Positions 1-8,633 of a DNA stretch of 33,924 nucleotides are shown piece after piece. Under the pieces are notes generated by a model. The model searched no databases and was not told the DNA's origin. It was given only the letters and a program-made list of their open reading frames with translations. The DNA comes from Chryseobacterium sp. Leaf394 (GTDB taxonomy: Bacteria; Bacteroidota; Bacteroidia; Flavobacteriales; Weeksellaceae): positions 5,153-39,076 of the forward strand of contig NZ_LMQH01000013.1 in NCBI RefSeq assembly GCF_001424105.1, read 5' to 3'. Positions within the stretch are counted from its first letter, which is position 1, and every line of letters starts with the position of its first letter. A program made the translations under genes and the position numbers.

Positions 1-292
1 AGGTTTTTTGGCTTTAAAATATATTGAGTTCACCTAAATCTTGGGATTATCATGAATTTTTTTGTGATTTTGGATGCTGAAAGCGGGGTGCGCGATTTAC
101 ATCTTTGTGTGTGGATTTTAAATTTAAAACATATTTTAAATTTAAATATAAATCAAGAATTTCCGCATCAGAATTCGGATCACAAAACATCCGGCATCCA
201 TCACCCAACACCCCACCCAAAAACTTCCAGCTTCCATCACCCAGCTTCCGGCATAAAAAAAATTCTTATTTTTACCCAATAATTTCAAACCC
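1..292. other. Gene-free leader with low-complexity repeat
   Basis: No convincing gene is seen here. Short open frames exist, but their translations are rich in His, Pro and Ser and read straight through a degenerate repeat. The first 20 bases include a T-run that could be the tail of a terminator from a gene outside the window. The main content is the C-rich repeat at 186-254, followed directly by the phosphopantetheinyl transferase leader. Confidence 0.5.
186..254. repeat. Degenerate CATCC/CACCC-rich intergenic repeat
   Basis: The stretch is built from variants of CATCC, CACCCAACA and CTTCCAGC, and is almost free of G on this strand. Related stretches occur at 3215-3250 (opposite strand) and at 33507-33536, all between genes. 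The units are not exact, so this looks like a drifting low-complexity repeat and not a protein-coding or CRISPR feature. Confidence 0.55.
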
Positions 293-907
293 ATGCCTCT
301 TTACCGCGATTTTTCTGATGACAATGCCACCATTCTGGTCTGGAAATACGACGAGAATGAAGAATTGAATATGGAAGAACTTTTAGAGCCCGAAAATGCC
401 GAAAAAGTAAAAGATTATCATCCGAAAAAATTGCAGGAGGTTTTGATGGTAAGAAAACTTCTGAAAAGTTTAAAACCAGATTCTAAAATTTTATACAGAG
501 AAAGAGAACCTTTTTTATCGCCAAAAGATGCCGAAATTTCGATTACCCATTCTTTTCCGTTCGCAGCGATTGCAATTTCAAAAAATAAAATCGGAATTGA
601 TATTGAGAAATTTAATCCTAAAATATTAAGAGTTATCGATAAATTCTCCTACGAAAACGAGCGCGGATTTATCCCTTTTGATACGGAAGTGGTTTTTTAC
701 ACCATCATTTGGAGTGTGAAAGAGAGCATGTATAAAATTCATCATTCCAAACACTGGTCTCTGAAAAAACACTATGAGGTAAGACCTTTTGAATTAAAAT
801 CTCTCCGATCTATAAAATGCAGGGTTCACGACGACAAAATTTCGGATGAACTGAAAGCAAGAGTAGAGTTTTTCGATGATTACTGCTTTACGATTGTTGA
901 GGAATAA
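293..907 (+). CDS. 4'-phosphopantetheinyl transferase superfamily protein
   Basis: The predicted enzyme (204 residues) moves the 4'-phosphopantetheine arm from coenzyme A onto a conserved serine of an acyl or peptidyl carrier protein, in the cytoplasm. Three family motifs are visible: ITHS at residues 84-87, the Mg-binding GIDIE at 101-105, and WSVKESMYK at 140-148, which matches the (W/F)xxKE(S/A)xxK signature. The length is close to Sfp/AcpT-type enzymes, a little on the short side. No biosynthetic cluster lies next to it, so the likely clients are the fatty-acid carrier protein or a distant pigment or lipid pathway; that is inference. The 3' end overlaps the convergent FUSC-type gene by 20 bp. 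The start follows an AT-rich leader with no clear ribosome site. Family assignment is secure; the substrate is unknown. Confidence 0.88.
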   Translation: MPLYRDFSDDNATILVWKYDENEELNMEELLEPENAEKVKDYHPKKLQEVLMVRKLLKSLKPDSKILYREREPFLSPKDAEISITHSFPFAAIAISKNKIGIDIEKFNPKILRVIDKFSYENERGFIPFDTEVVFYTIIWSVKESMYKIHHSKHWSLKKHYEVRPFELKSLRSIKCRVHDDKISDELKARVEFFDDYCFTIVEE

Positions 908-3149
908 TCTCTTCGTTTCTGTACGTTTCAATTACTTTTCTCTGTTCTTTGGCAACATCATAAATCAGTTCCAAAACATCATGAATATTTTTCAGTTCCG
1001 TTAAATGAGAAATTTTGTTGGGATCTCTGGTGTCGTAGTGCTCGTTTTCCAGAAGTTCGGTTTTTCTTTTTGAAAGGAGATCTTCGATGGATGAATCTTC
1101 TGGCTCCAGACGGCTGTCCATTCTTAAAGTTTCAGGAATTTTTTCGCCATTCAGCAAAACGGAAACCTGATTCATTTCTGCCTCAATTTTTTTCGTCCAG
1201 CTTTCAGAATCTATTTCGGTGTATTTTTTTTCTTTTTTTGAATATTGAGAAAGAGAGGCGGTGTAAGCGGTAATCAGATGTGAAGTCGCAACAAACTGAT
1301 GTACCACTTCCAGTTTTTTCCGCTGGTTTTTCGGGTCGGTAATCATTCTCTGAAAATTATCCGAAAGATTGGCAAGCGAAATAATGGCGTTTTTTCTTTT
1401 TACTTTATAGTCTTCGATATCAAAATCTTCATTCAGAAACTTAGACATCACGCTGTGAAAATAAGTAAGGTTAGATTCTGCAGACTTTTTCATCAGATCT
1501 AAATTCTGTGTGTACTCCCAAACAGGCAATATAAGGTATGAAACCAGAAAAGCAATAATTCCTGCGATAATGGTATCTACAATTCTGTCTTTAAAGATCA
1601 CATTAATGTTTCCGGGATTCAGGAAATTAAAACTCAGAAAAACATACATCGTCATGAATAAAACAGCCCAGAAATAGCGCCCTTTCAGAAAACTGAAACA
1701 CAGAATCATGCTGACTAAGAGTACAGAAAACAAAACAGCATTGATATGGACATAATGCAAAATGGCATACGCAATGACTGCACCGGCAACCGTACCGTAA
1801 AAACGCAGGAGATTTCTCTGTTTGGTAATGGAGTACGCAGGTTTTAATATAGCAACAACTGTAATTAAAATCCAGTAGGTATGACCGATTTCTATAAACG
1901 GAAGCAGGGAAACCAGATATCCTAAAAACAGCGCCGCTGTCACCCGTATAGCATGACGGAAATGAGATGAGGTAAGCGAAATGTTGCTTCTTAGAACTTT
2001 AAAATTAATCTTTTCCTCATTGGGCATAAACTTTTTTAAATCTAAACCTGTGGAAAGACTTTTTGCCAGTTTTACGTTTTGGGAGAATACTTTATAAATC
2101 TCATTGATCTCCTTGGTGATTTCACCAATCCGCATCATAATCTGACGGAGGATCATAAAGTTTTCCAGAGTTTCGGGAGTCATTTCTCTGTTTCTCAATT
2201 CAAAATAACTGACGTTTAATTCATCTGAGCGAACTTCAAGGTTAAAAATCGGTTTGGCTCTGGTGCTGCTCTGGAGTGAGATTCCAATGTTGGCAATTTC
2301 TTCAGAAAGGATGTTGAGATAGTCATGAATTTTTACTAAAATTGTCGAGTCTTCAAAACTTTCCTGTAGTTTTTTGTAATCACTTTCTGAGGTCATCAGT
2401 TTTTCGTGCAAGTCCATAGAATTCAGAAACATCAGCATCAGTAAACGGCTGATTGTTGTTGATTCGTTGACGATAGTTCTGGTTCTGAAAACGGTATCAC
2501 GTGTTTCCTCCTGAAGATTTTTGATCTCGATCTGTTTGGCAATAACCTGCGTTGTAAGTTTATTAAAATCGGGGTTTTTCTGATAAAAATTAGCTTTTAT
2601 CTTTAAAAATTCGGCAAGCTGAAGATAATTTTCTCCAATCATCTGACTTGCCAGTTTGTAAGGCTGAATCGTGGTCACGACTAGAAAAATCAGCAAAAAC
2701 CAAACGGATCCCGCTGCGAAAATCATTAAACTTTTAAAAATGTTTGCTCCCGTTAAATGCCCGTCAATGAAAATGGCCAGTACAACTAATGCCAGTGAAC
2801 CCACTGCCGCTAATCTTTGTCCGTACACACCAATCAGAGAGAAGAACATTCCGAAAGCGACAATTTCCAGAATTACGAGTGGAATGATCCCTTTAACCAA
2901 ACTGGCAATGGAAGCGACAGCGACGAAGCAGAAAATCGCAAAAGTTAATGAATTTCTTCTTCGGATAAATGGCCCGGGTTGATCGGTGAGTGCAACAAAA
3001 CTGGTTCCCAACGGAAATAGAAAATATTCTTTGAGCATCCCAAAATGTGCCAGAACCAGACACGGAAGCACCGTAGACAATGTAATTCTGATGGCAGAAT
3101 ATACGTATTGGCTGGTTACAAACTTTTTGAGCTCAGAAGAATAATTCAT
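888..3149 (-). CDS. FUSC/YccS-like inner-membrane protein
   Basis: This is a 753-residue membrane protein with a duplicated layout. A first block of hydrophobic helices covers about residues 18-160. A long soluble, coiled-coil-prone region runs from about 165 to 390. A second helix block covers about 396-545, followed by a charged C-terminal tail. This matches the YccS/YhfK/FUSC family, linked by homology to aromatic-acid or other small-molecule efflux; the true substrate is not known. The second block carries the family's typical run of helices followed by a short basic loop (KPAYSITKQRN). The gene stands alone on its strand and is convergent with the phosphopantetheinyl transferase. Upstream lies only a low-complexity repeat. 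The family call is firm and the function loose. Confidence 0.8.
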   Translation of the reverse strand: MNYSSELKKFVTSQYVYSAIRITLSTVLPCLVLAHFGMLKEYFLFPLGTSFVALTDQPGPFIRRRNSLTFAIFCFVAVASIASLVKGIIPLVILEIVAFGMFFSLIGVYGQRLAAVGSLALVVLAIFIDGHLTGANIFKSLMIFAAGSVWFLLIFLVVTTIQPYKLASQMIGENYLQLAEFLKIKANFYQKNPDFNKLTTQVIAKQIEIKNLQEETRDTVFRTRTIVNESTTISRLLMLMFLNSMDLHEKLMTSESDYKKLQESFEDSTILVKIHDYLNILSEEIANIGISLQSSTRAKPIFNLEVRSDELNVSYFELRNREMTPETLENFMILRQIMMRIGEITKEINEIYKVFSQNVKLAKSLSTGLDLKKFMPNEEKINFKVLRSNISLTSSHFRHAIRVTAALFLGYLVSLLPFIEIGHTYWILITVVAILKPAYSITKQRNLLRFYGTVAGAVIAYAILHYVHINAVLFSVLLVSMILCFSFLKGRYFWAVLFMTMYVFLSFNFLNPGNINVIFKDRIVDTIIAGIIAFLVSYLILPVWEYTQNLDLMKKSAESNLTYFHSVMSKFLNEDFDIEDYKVKRKNAIISLANLSDNFQRMITDPKNQRKKLEVVHQFVATSHLITAYTASLSQYSKKEKKYTEIDSESWTKKIEAEMNQVSVLLNGEKIPETLRMDSRLEPEDSSIEDLLSKRKTELLENEHYDTRDPNKISHLTELKNIHDVLELIYDVAKEQRKVIETYRNEEIIPQQS

Positions 3150-3214
3150 ACTGCAAAAATAAGGGTTATATGTGAATTGGTGGGTTTTGTTTTTGGACTA
3201 AATGTTATTTTTTT

Positions 3215-3250
3215 GGTTGGGTGTTGGATGTTTGAAGTTGGGTGAGGGTA
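3215..3250. repeat. Degenerate GGTTGGGTGTTGG repeat (inverse of the CATCC family)
   Basis: Read on the minus strand this stretch gives CACCCAACTT, CATCCAACA and CCCAACC, the same vocabulary as 186-254 and 33507-33536. It lies between the FUSC-type gene and the porV terminator, so it appears to sit only in intergenic DNA. Confidence 0.5.
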
Positions 3251-3306
3251 GAAGGAATATTGAACTTTTAGATTGGAAGTGGATTTTATTATTTAGGTTA
3301 AAACAA

Positions 3307-3332
3307 CAAAAGCCCCATGAATGGTGCTTTTG
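3307..3332 (-). terminator. Intrinsic terminator after porV
   Basis: CAAAAGC pairs with GCTTTTG over 7 bp. After one mismatch, CCA pairs with TGG around a TGAA loop. On the minus strand the hairpin is followed by a T-rich tail. It starts about 20 bp beyond the porV stop, as expected for the end of the porU-porV transcript. Confidence 0.6.
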
Positions 3333-3353
3333 AATATTTTGATTTTTATAATC

Positions 3354-4517
3354 TTAATAATCTACATTAGATGTTTCTGCGCCGATGTTCCAGGTAAGAC
3401 CGAAACGAAGTGTGTTATCTAAAGCTGTATTGATTTTAGACATGTTGATCAGATAAGAAATATCTAAACCGAATGAACGGTATTTCAAACCGATACCTGC
3501 AGTTGCAAACTGTCTTGCTCCCTGCTCTTCACTTTCGTGGAAGTAACCTCCTCTTAAAGCAAATGCGTTGTCATAAGAATATTCCAAAGCACCGCTGTAC
3601 ATGATAGAATTGGTATTGTTGAATGATTTTCCGATACCTTCCATTACACCTACGTTTGGCACTGCGTACATTGGCTGTCTTGTATTCGGATCATTTCCGA
3701 TAAATTCAGATCCGGGAACCAAAATTTTAGAACCTTCCACAGAAAGTCCAACTCTGTTCATATCATCAAGGTACATATCATATCCTAAACCTAATCTTGC
3801 CATTGTCGGCAGATAAGATCTTGATTCTTCGTTTCCTGTATAATCCAGTTTAGGACCTAAGTTGGTAAGGGCAAAACCTCCGTTTATTTTACCTTCATAA
3901 TTTCCAAAACTCTGAAATCTCGGTGAAGTGTAGTAACCAGAAATGTCAACAGCGAAAGAGTTTGCCGGCTTCAAAGTAGTATCTGTGTTGAATCCTCCGG
4001 CTAAGTCTGATCGGATAAATCTACCTGTAACCGCCATTGAATAAGAATCTGAAAGTTTAAGACCGTAAGCCACGTCAATAGAGAATTCGTTTGGTTTAGA
4101 AGTTCCCATAGAAGTAACTTCGTTTCCTACCAATTGTGTAAGGTCTACCTCTCCCATATTAAAGTAATAAATACTTGCAGAAATGGTAGATCTCTCTTCC
4201 TGACCTAAAAATTTATGAAAAGCTCCGTACAACAAAAATACATCATTTGTAAGTTTGCTCATATAAGGAGTATAGTTCAAACCAATAGAAGAACTTGTTC
4301 TGCTGAAAGGATATTTAGCCGCATTCCAGAATTGTGAGAATGCATCAGGTGAAGTTACCACACCCTGATCTCCCATACCTCCTGATCTTGCATCCGGTGC
4401 GATTCTAAGAAAAGGTGCTCCTGTCAAAACAGGTCTTACCTGGCTTAAATCCTGAGCGTAGCTTAAGAAGCCGGCACTCAGACCTATTCCTAAAAGCAGT
4501 TTAGTAGTTAAATTCAT
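3354..4517 (-). CDS. porV: Type IX secretion outer-membrane protein PorV (LptO)
   Basis: PorV is a FadL-like outer-membrane beta-barrel of the type IX secretion system. It receives cargo carrying a C-terminal signal from the translocon and shuttles it to the PorU attachment complex. The 387-residue protein has a signal peptide ending near SYAQ (residue 22), then a segment rich in Gly and Asp (GGMGDQG) typical of the PorV/PorQ family N-terminus. The rest is alternating beta-strand sequence with aromatic girdle residues to the C-terminus. It lies 56 bp downstream of porU on the same strand, the usual order in Flavobacteria, and ends before a terminator. The assignment rests on sequence character plus this context and is strong. 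Confidence 0.93.
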   Translation of the reverse strand: MNLTTKLLLGIGLSAGFLSYAQDLSQVRPVLTGAPFLRIAPDARSGGMGDQGVVTSPDAFSQFWNAAKYPFSRTSSSIGLNYTPYMSKLTNDVFLLYGAFHKFLGQEERSTISASIYYFNMGEVDLTQLVGNEVTSMGTSKPNEFSIDVAYGLKLSDSYSMAVTGRFIRSDLAGGFNTDTTLKPANSFAVDISGYYTSPRFQSFGNYEGKINGGFALTNLGPKLDYTGNEESRSYLPTMARLGLGYDMYLDDMNRVGLSVEGSKILVPGSEFIGNDPNTRQPMYAVPNVGVMEGIGKSFNNTNSIMYSGALEYSYDNAFALRGGYFHESEEQGARQFATAGIGLKYRSFGLDISYLINMSKINTALDNTLRFGLTWNIGAETSNVDY

Positions 4518-4573
4518 ATGTTGTCTTTTATATATTATCAGTTTTATAGATATATTTCGATTAAATTATAATT

Positions 4574-7500
4574 TTACTTCAAAAGTACCATTTTTTCTAC
4601 AGCTGTAGCACTTCCTTTACATTTTTCTTGATTCTGACTTTTTGCAAATATCTTAAAAATATACGTACCTTTTGCTACGGTGTCACCAAAATCATCTTTT
4701 CCATCCCATTCTATTGCCTGTTTCGGTGTTCTGTAGCCCTGCAGGAAAGGTTCTGCAATCACAGCAGAGGTAATTGTTTTTACCAGTTTTCCCGTTATCG
4801 TATAAATCTGAACATTTACATCCAGAATATCGTCGCAATTATGCTCGAAGTGAATGTAGGTCTTATTGGTAAACGGATTTGGCCAGTTCATCGGTCTGTT
4901 GATAATCAGATGCTGATCAGACTGATCTTTTACCTCAAAGTTTAACGTAGAGACTGTCGAATTATTGTTGATGTCCCAAACTTTAAACGTAAGTTGATGG
5001 TGGCCGATTGCTAAGTTTCTGAATGGGTAAGTTACATTACCTTTCTGGTATTCTGCCAAAGCTGGATTGATACAGCCGTTTCCTTCACCGGAAGCATAGA
5101 AATCATTCAGAACAACTGTGTTGATGATCTGTCCGTCAAGGTAAGTGGTGATATCGTGTCCCACACCTGAACCTGTAGAATTGATTCCTGTATCATCTGT
5201 CAGACAAGCGAGTAGTGTAGGGTTTTGGTTTGTAATTCCTCCGTTGGCAAAATTGGTGTTGTTCATGTACAGTTTTACTTTCGGCGGTTCGTTGTCATTA
5301 ATTCCGTTCGGATTAATATCACCTACCTGTACTGCCTGATTGTTGAATACATCAGACACTTTGTTATCGGCATATCCGAGGATTCTGCCTTCACCTACAG
5401 TATAATTGATATCTTTCGGAACGTAAAATTCTACGGTAAACTGTCCGTTCGTGGCGATTCCTGAAGCTTTTACGATCGCACTTCCTTCTTCTGTATAATT
5501 AAGGACAGGAGTCAAAACTCCATCATTGTTTAAAGTGTTTTTAGTAATTCTTTTATCAAAAATATTAATAACTACACGACCGTTGAAGGTGTTATTTAAT
5601 GTGCCGTTAGGATTATTAATATGGCCTGTCACTTTTACAAAATCAAGTCCTCTGATTAATCCCGGAACCGGAGATTCGATATTATCAATGACCAAATATC
5701 TCTTAGGTCTGGAAAGTTTCATCGCCGGGTCTCCAAGGAAGTTTACCTTAAAGTGATTGGGGTCGCTGGGTTTAAGTTTTTTAGCATTTAAATGAGCATT
5801 TCCAATACTGATAAAATCATCATTAGTAAGTCTGAACATTTCTCTTGTGAAAAGATTTGTAAAATCTATACCATATCCCACACCTACGGCACGGCTTGAT
5901 GTAATCATTGAGGCGGGTCCCCCCTGTTTCAATTTTATAAATTGCTCTCCGGCTGAAAATGTTGCCGGCTCATCCCACAGCGTGAATTCACATGTGATTG
6001 TAGATACAAAAGGGAATCTGCTGTAAATGTTTGAGAAGTTATTTGCTGCCTGGATTTCGGTCGCCGTTAAAACTCTTTCCTGTGCCCAGCCATTAATGCC
6101 CCCGTGCCCGAAGTAGAAAAGATAAAGGCTGTTGTTGATGTCATTTGAAATTGCCTGATTAACCTGCGGATATCTCTGTCCGCCAGCGGTACTTTGACCA
6201 GGGAAAGCATCCAGATACAGTTTCCTCACATTGTACTCTCTTAGATTGGTAGAACCGGGAATTTCAAAAACACTTTGCAAAGAATTATTCATTACATTAT
6301 GGAATGGTGCTCCACCATCTTTATCATCATCTACTACAAAATCAAGTTTCATTTTCCATTCTCCAAAAGAATTAGACTGGCCTGGCAAAGAATTGTAATA
6401 TGCCAAAGTTTTGTCAATCATATTAGCCGCTTCTGTTGCATTTGCAGCCGGCAGCCTTCCGACAGGGATATTGGGAAGATTGCTCGTAAGAGTAGTATTG
6501 GTTTGTGGAGCAGTCATTACAATATAGTCGTCTGTAACAAACGAGCTCACAAAATCGGATGATTCTTCACTTTGGTAACTCGAAATGACATTACTGTTGT
6601 TTGGAATTCTGTTTTTATAGTCGTAAGATCCATCACCCAGAAGGAAAACATATTTTAATCTGCCTGCAGGAGTATTCAGTTTGGTTACAAAATCTCTTAT
6701 GGCTGTTATGTCGCGGCTTCCGCTTCCAAATTCGTTATAGATTTTTGCAGGATCTACAATCTGTACATTAAAACCGTTATTTGTCTGATGATAGTTTGCC
6801 AATCTTTGAGCCTGCCCCATAAATTCGGGAGTAGCCAAAATAAGATAATCTATATTTTGAAGTGATGATAAATCCTGGTTAGCGATTTTTTCTACAAATT
6901 GCGGCGAGAATGCAGCATCTGCTTTAAAAGCTACAAATTCATTATTAAAATAAATATTGGATGTAGTGTATCCAAAATTAAAAATCCCTGATCCTGTTGC
7001 TTTATTTACTTTCCGGCTTGCGTTGGTAATATCTGTAACGTCCCATACCTGCTCCATGCCTGCAGTATTAGAAATTCCAAAACCGTAAGTAGTATTAGAA
7101 CCACTCTGGAGAGAATAATCTCTGAAAAGGAACTGTCCACCATTATATTTTAAGTCTTCTTTATACTGAACCTCAAGATAATCAAAATGAAACGCACCAT
7201 TGGGATTGGTAGCAATATTTGGAAGATAATTAAAAGTCAGCTGATTTCCACTCACGTTTGAAATCGTTCCCGTATATCGCATAGAAAAGTAGTCATAGAC
7301 GTAACTCTGCGTGTTTGCGGGTACCGTAGAGGTAAAAGGATTTGTATTGTTAACATTAAAGGTAATGCTGTTTTGCTGTGCGGTATATCCTATTACCTGT
7401 GTTCTGTATCTGATAACATCACTACTCTGTACAGGTGATTTCAGGTTGACAACAATAGATTTATCAGCAGAGAAAGGAGCTTCTTCTACCCATATTCTTC

Positions 7501-8470
7501 CTACTTTCAAAAGGTTTTTCTGATCATTATTGATAACCTGATAGTCATCATATCTTGTAATAAGTGGGGTGGCAGGCAGATTCACATCCATATTCTGAAC
7601 TCGTTTTCCGGCACCCTTATCAAAGTTGATATAGTAATAGGAAAAGTCTTCATATATATTTTTTAAGCTGTTGCTTCTGTCGATTCTGGTATCGTTTCTC
7701 TTATAACCGTTGCCGTTTGCGGTATTATAAAGATTATATCCGTCGGGACCCTGAGCGTAGAAAAGTGCATAATCGTTATCATTCCACACATTATCTTCTT
7801 CACCTACCACCTGAATTGCATTCTCCTGAAGTGCACTGTATTTGGTATCCTGATTAAATTCAGGCAGCATAATACCGCCATTCCCATAAATTCTGAAATT
7901 TTTAGGATTGACGCTGGAAGGGTTGATTCCAATATCTTTTAAAAACTGTGTTGTGATTTTAAAGATTCCTGATTTGTCAACCTTAATTTTATAGAATCCA
8001 CCTGTTGATAGCGGGTTTACTGTTGTTCCTACTTTTGCTGCGTTAAGATTTTGGGAAGATCCGTCTTCTGTCATCTGGAAAGAAGAAAGTCTCTGCACCG
8101 TTCCGTTTACTCTTTTAAATAAAGAAACATTGTAGCTGGCAAATCTTTCTCCTTCGATATCTACATAAGTAATATCCTTAATTTCATAGTCGGGAAGTTG
8201 CAACGCATTCAATTCATACAAATCCTTATATGATACATTTTCCCACTGAAGATTCGTAATCTTCAGCCGGTTTGATCCCGTCTGTATTTTATTATGAATA
8301 AAAATATTGTTTCGGCTGAATGCAAATCCTTCATTTTTAAATGCAGGCAACACTTTTTTTACTGTACCAAAATCTTCAGTTTTAGAACCGTTCCATTCTA
8401 TGGCAACGCTCTGTGCCTGTGATGTGGTCGCTAAGGAGAAGAGGGATATAAATATAATTTTCAGTCTCAT
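4574..8470 (-). CDS. porU: Type IX secretion sortase-like peptidase PorU
   Basis: PorU is the gingipain-family (C25) cell-surface protease of the type IX secretion system. It removes the C-terminal signal of cargo proteins and transfers them to an anchoring lipopolysaccharide. The 1298-residue protein has a signal peptide ending near TSQAQS. The catalytic pair is visible: His789 in FGHGG and Cys827 in TITCEFTLWDEP. The C-terminus (about residues 1195-1298) is itself a type IX-like signal domain, with NPFTNKTYIHFEH and the typical YTITGKLVKTI strand. PorU keeps its own C-terminal domain in characterised systems. It is first in the porU-porV operon and divergent from gldJ. Length and motifs are as expected. 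Confidence 0.95.
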   Translation of the reverse strand: MRLKIIFISLFSLATTSQAQSVAIEWNGSKTEDFGTVKKVLPAFKNEGFAFSRNNIFIHNKIQTGSNRLKITNLQWENVSYKDLYELNALQLPDYEIKDITYVDIEGERFASYNVSLFKRVNGTVQRLSSFQMTEDGSSQNLNAAKVGTTVNPLSTGGFYKIKVDKSGIFKITTQFLKDIGINPSSVNPKNFRIYGNGGIMLPEFNQDTKYSALQENAIQVVGEEDNVWNDNDYALFYAQGPDGYNLYNTANGNGYKRNDTRIDRSNSLKNIYEDFSYYYINFDKGAGKRVQNMDVNLPATPLITRYDDYQVINNDQKNLLKVGRIWVEEAPFSADKSIVVNLKSPVQSSDVIRYRTQVIGYTAQQNSITFNVNNTNPFTSTVPANTQSYVYDYFSMRYTGTISNVSGNQLTFNYLPNIATNPNGAFHFDYLEVQYKEDLKYNGGQFLFRDYSLQSGSNTTYGFGISNTAGMEQVWDVTDITNASRKVNKATGSGIFNFGYTTSNIYFNNEFVAFKADAAFSPQFVEKIANQDLSSLQNIDYLILATPEFMGQAQRLANYHQTNNGFNVQIVDPAKIYNEFGSGSRDITAIRDFVTKLNTPAGRLKYVFLLGDGSYDYKNRIPNNSNVISSYQSEESSDFVSSFVTDDYIVMTAPQTNTTLTSNLPNIPVGRLPAANATEAANMIDKTLAYYNSLPGQSNSFGEWKMKLDFVVDDDKDGGAPFHNVMNNSLQSVFEIPGSTNLREYNVRKLYLDAFPGQSTAGGQRYPQVNQAISNDINNSLYLFYFGHGGINGWAQERVLTATEIQAANNFSNIYSRFPFVSTITCEFTLWDEPATFSAGEQFIKLKQGGPASMITSSRAVGVGYGIDFTNLFTREMFRLTNDDFISIGNAHLNAKKLKPSDPNHFKVNFLGDPAMKLSRPKRYLVIDNIESPVPGLIRGLDFVKVTGHINNPNGTLNNTFNGRVVINIFDKRITKNTLNNDGVLTPVLNYTEEGSAIVKASGIATNGQFTVEFYVPKDINYTVGEGRILGYADNKVSDVFNNQAVQVGDINPNGINDNEPPKVKLYMNNTNFANGGITNQNPTLLACLTDDTGINSTGSGVGHDITTYLDGQIINTVVLNDFYASGEGNGCINPALAEYQKGNVTYPFRNLAIGHHQLTFKVWDINNNSTVSTLNFEVKDQSDQHLIINRPMNWPNPFTNKTYIHFEHNCDDILDVNVQIYTITGKLVKTITSAVIAEPFLQGYRTPKQAIEWDGKDDFGDTVAKGTYIFKIFAKSQNQEKCKGSATAVEKMVLLK

Positions 8471-8585
8471 GTTTATAGGATGAATTTCCGAATTACAAAA
8501 TAAATGAAAATTTTAGAATTACGTAGACAACAATAAAATTAATTTCACATCGTTTTTCAAAAAAATCAAATCTTTATTTGATTTA

Positions 8586-8614
8586 TTGAATAATTTACTT
8601 TTCTTTGTACTTTG
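8586..8614 (+). promoter_or_regulatory. Putative Bacteroidota-type promoter of gldJ
   Basis: A TTG at 8586-8588 is followed after 19 bases by TACTTTG at 8608-8614, close to the Bacteroidota pattern of a TTTG-like -33 box and a TAnnTTTG -7 box. It lies 20 bp before the gldJ start, in the 163-bp region shared with the divergent porU gene. The -7 box is one base shorter than consensus, so this is a moderate call. Confidence 0.4.
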
Positions 8615-8633
8615 AATAATATTTATATCGACT

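Noticed and set aside
52..368. Short plus-strand frames before the phosphopantetheinyl transferase
   Set aside because: Their translations pass through the CATCC/CACCC low-complexity repeat and show no family motif; one overlaps the true gene in another frame.
2671..2982. 103-residue plus-strand frame inside the FUSC-type gene
   Set aside because: It is antisense to a clearly coding membrane region and its sequence has no recognisable features.
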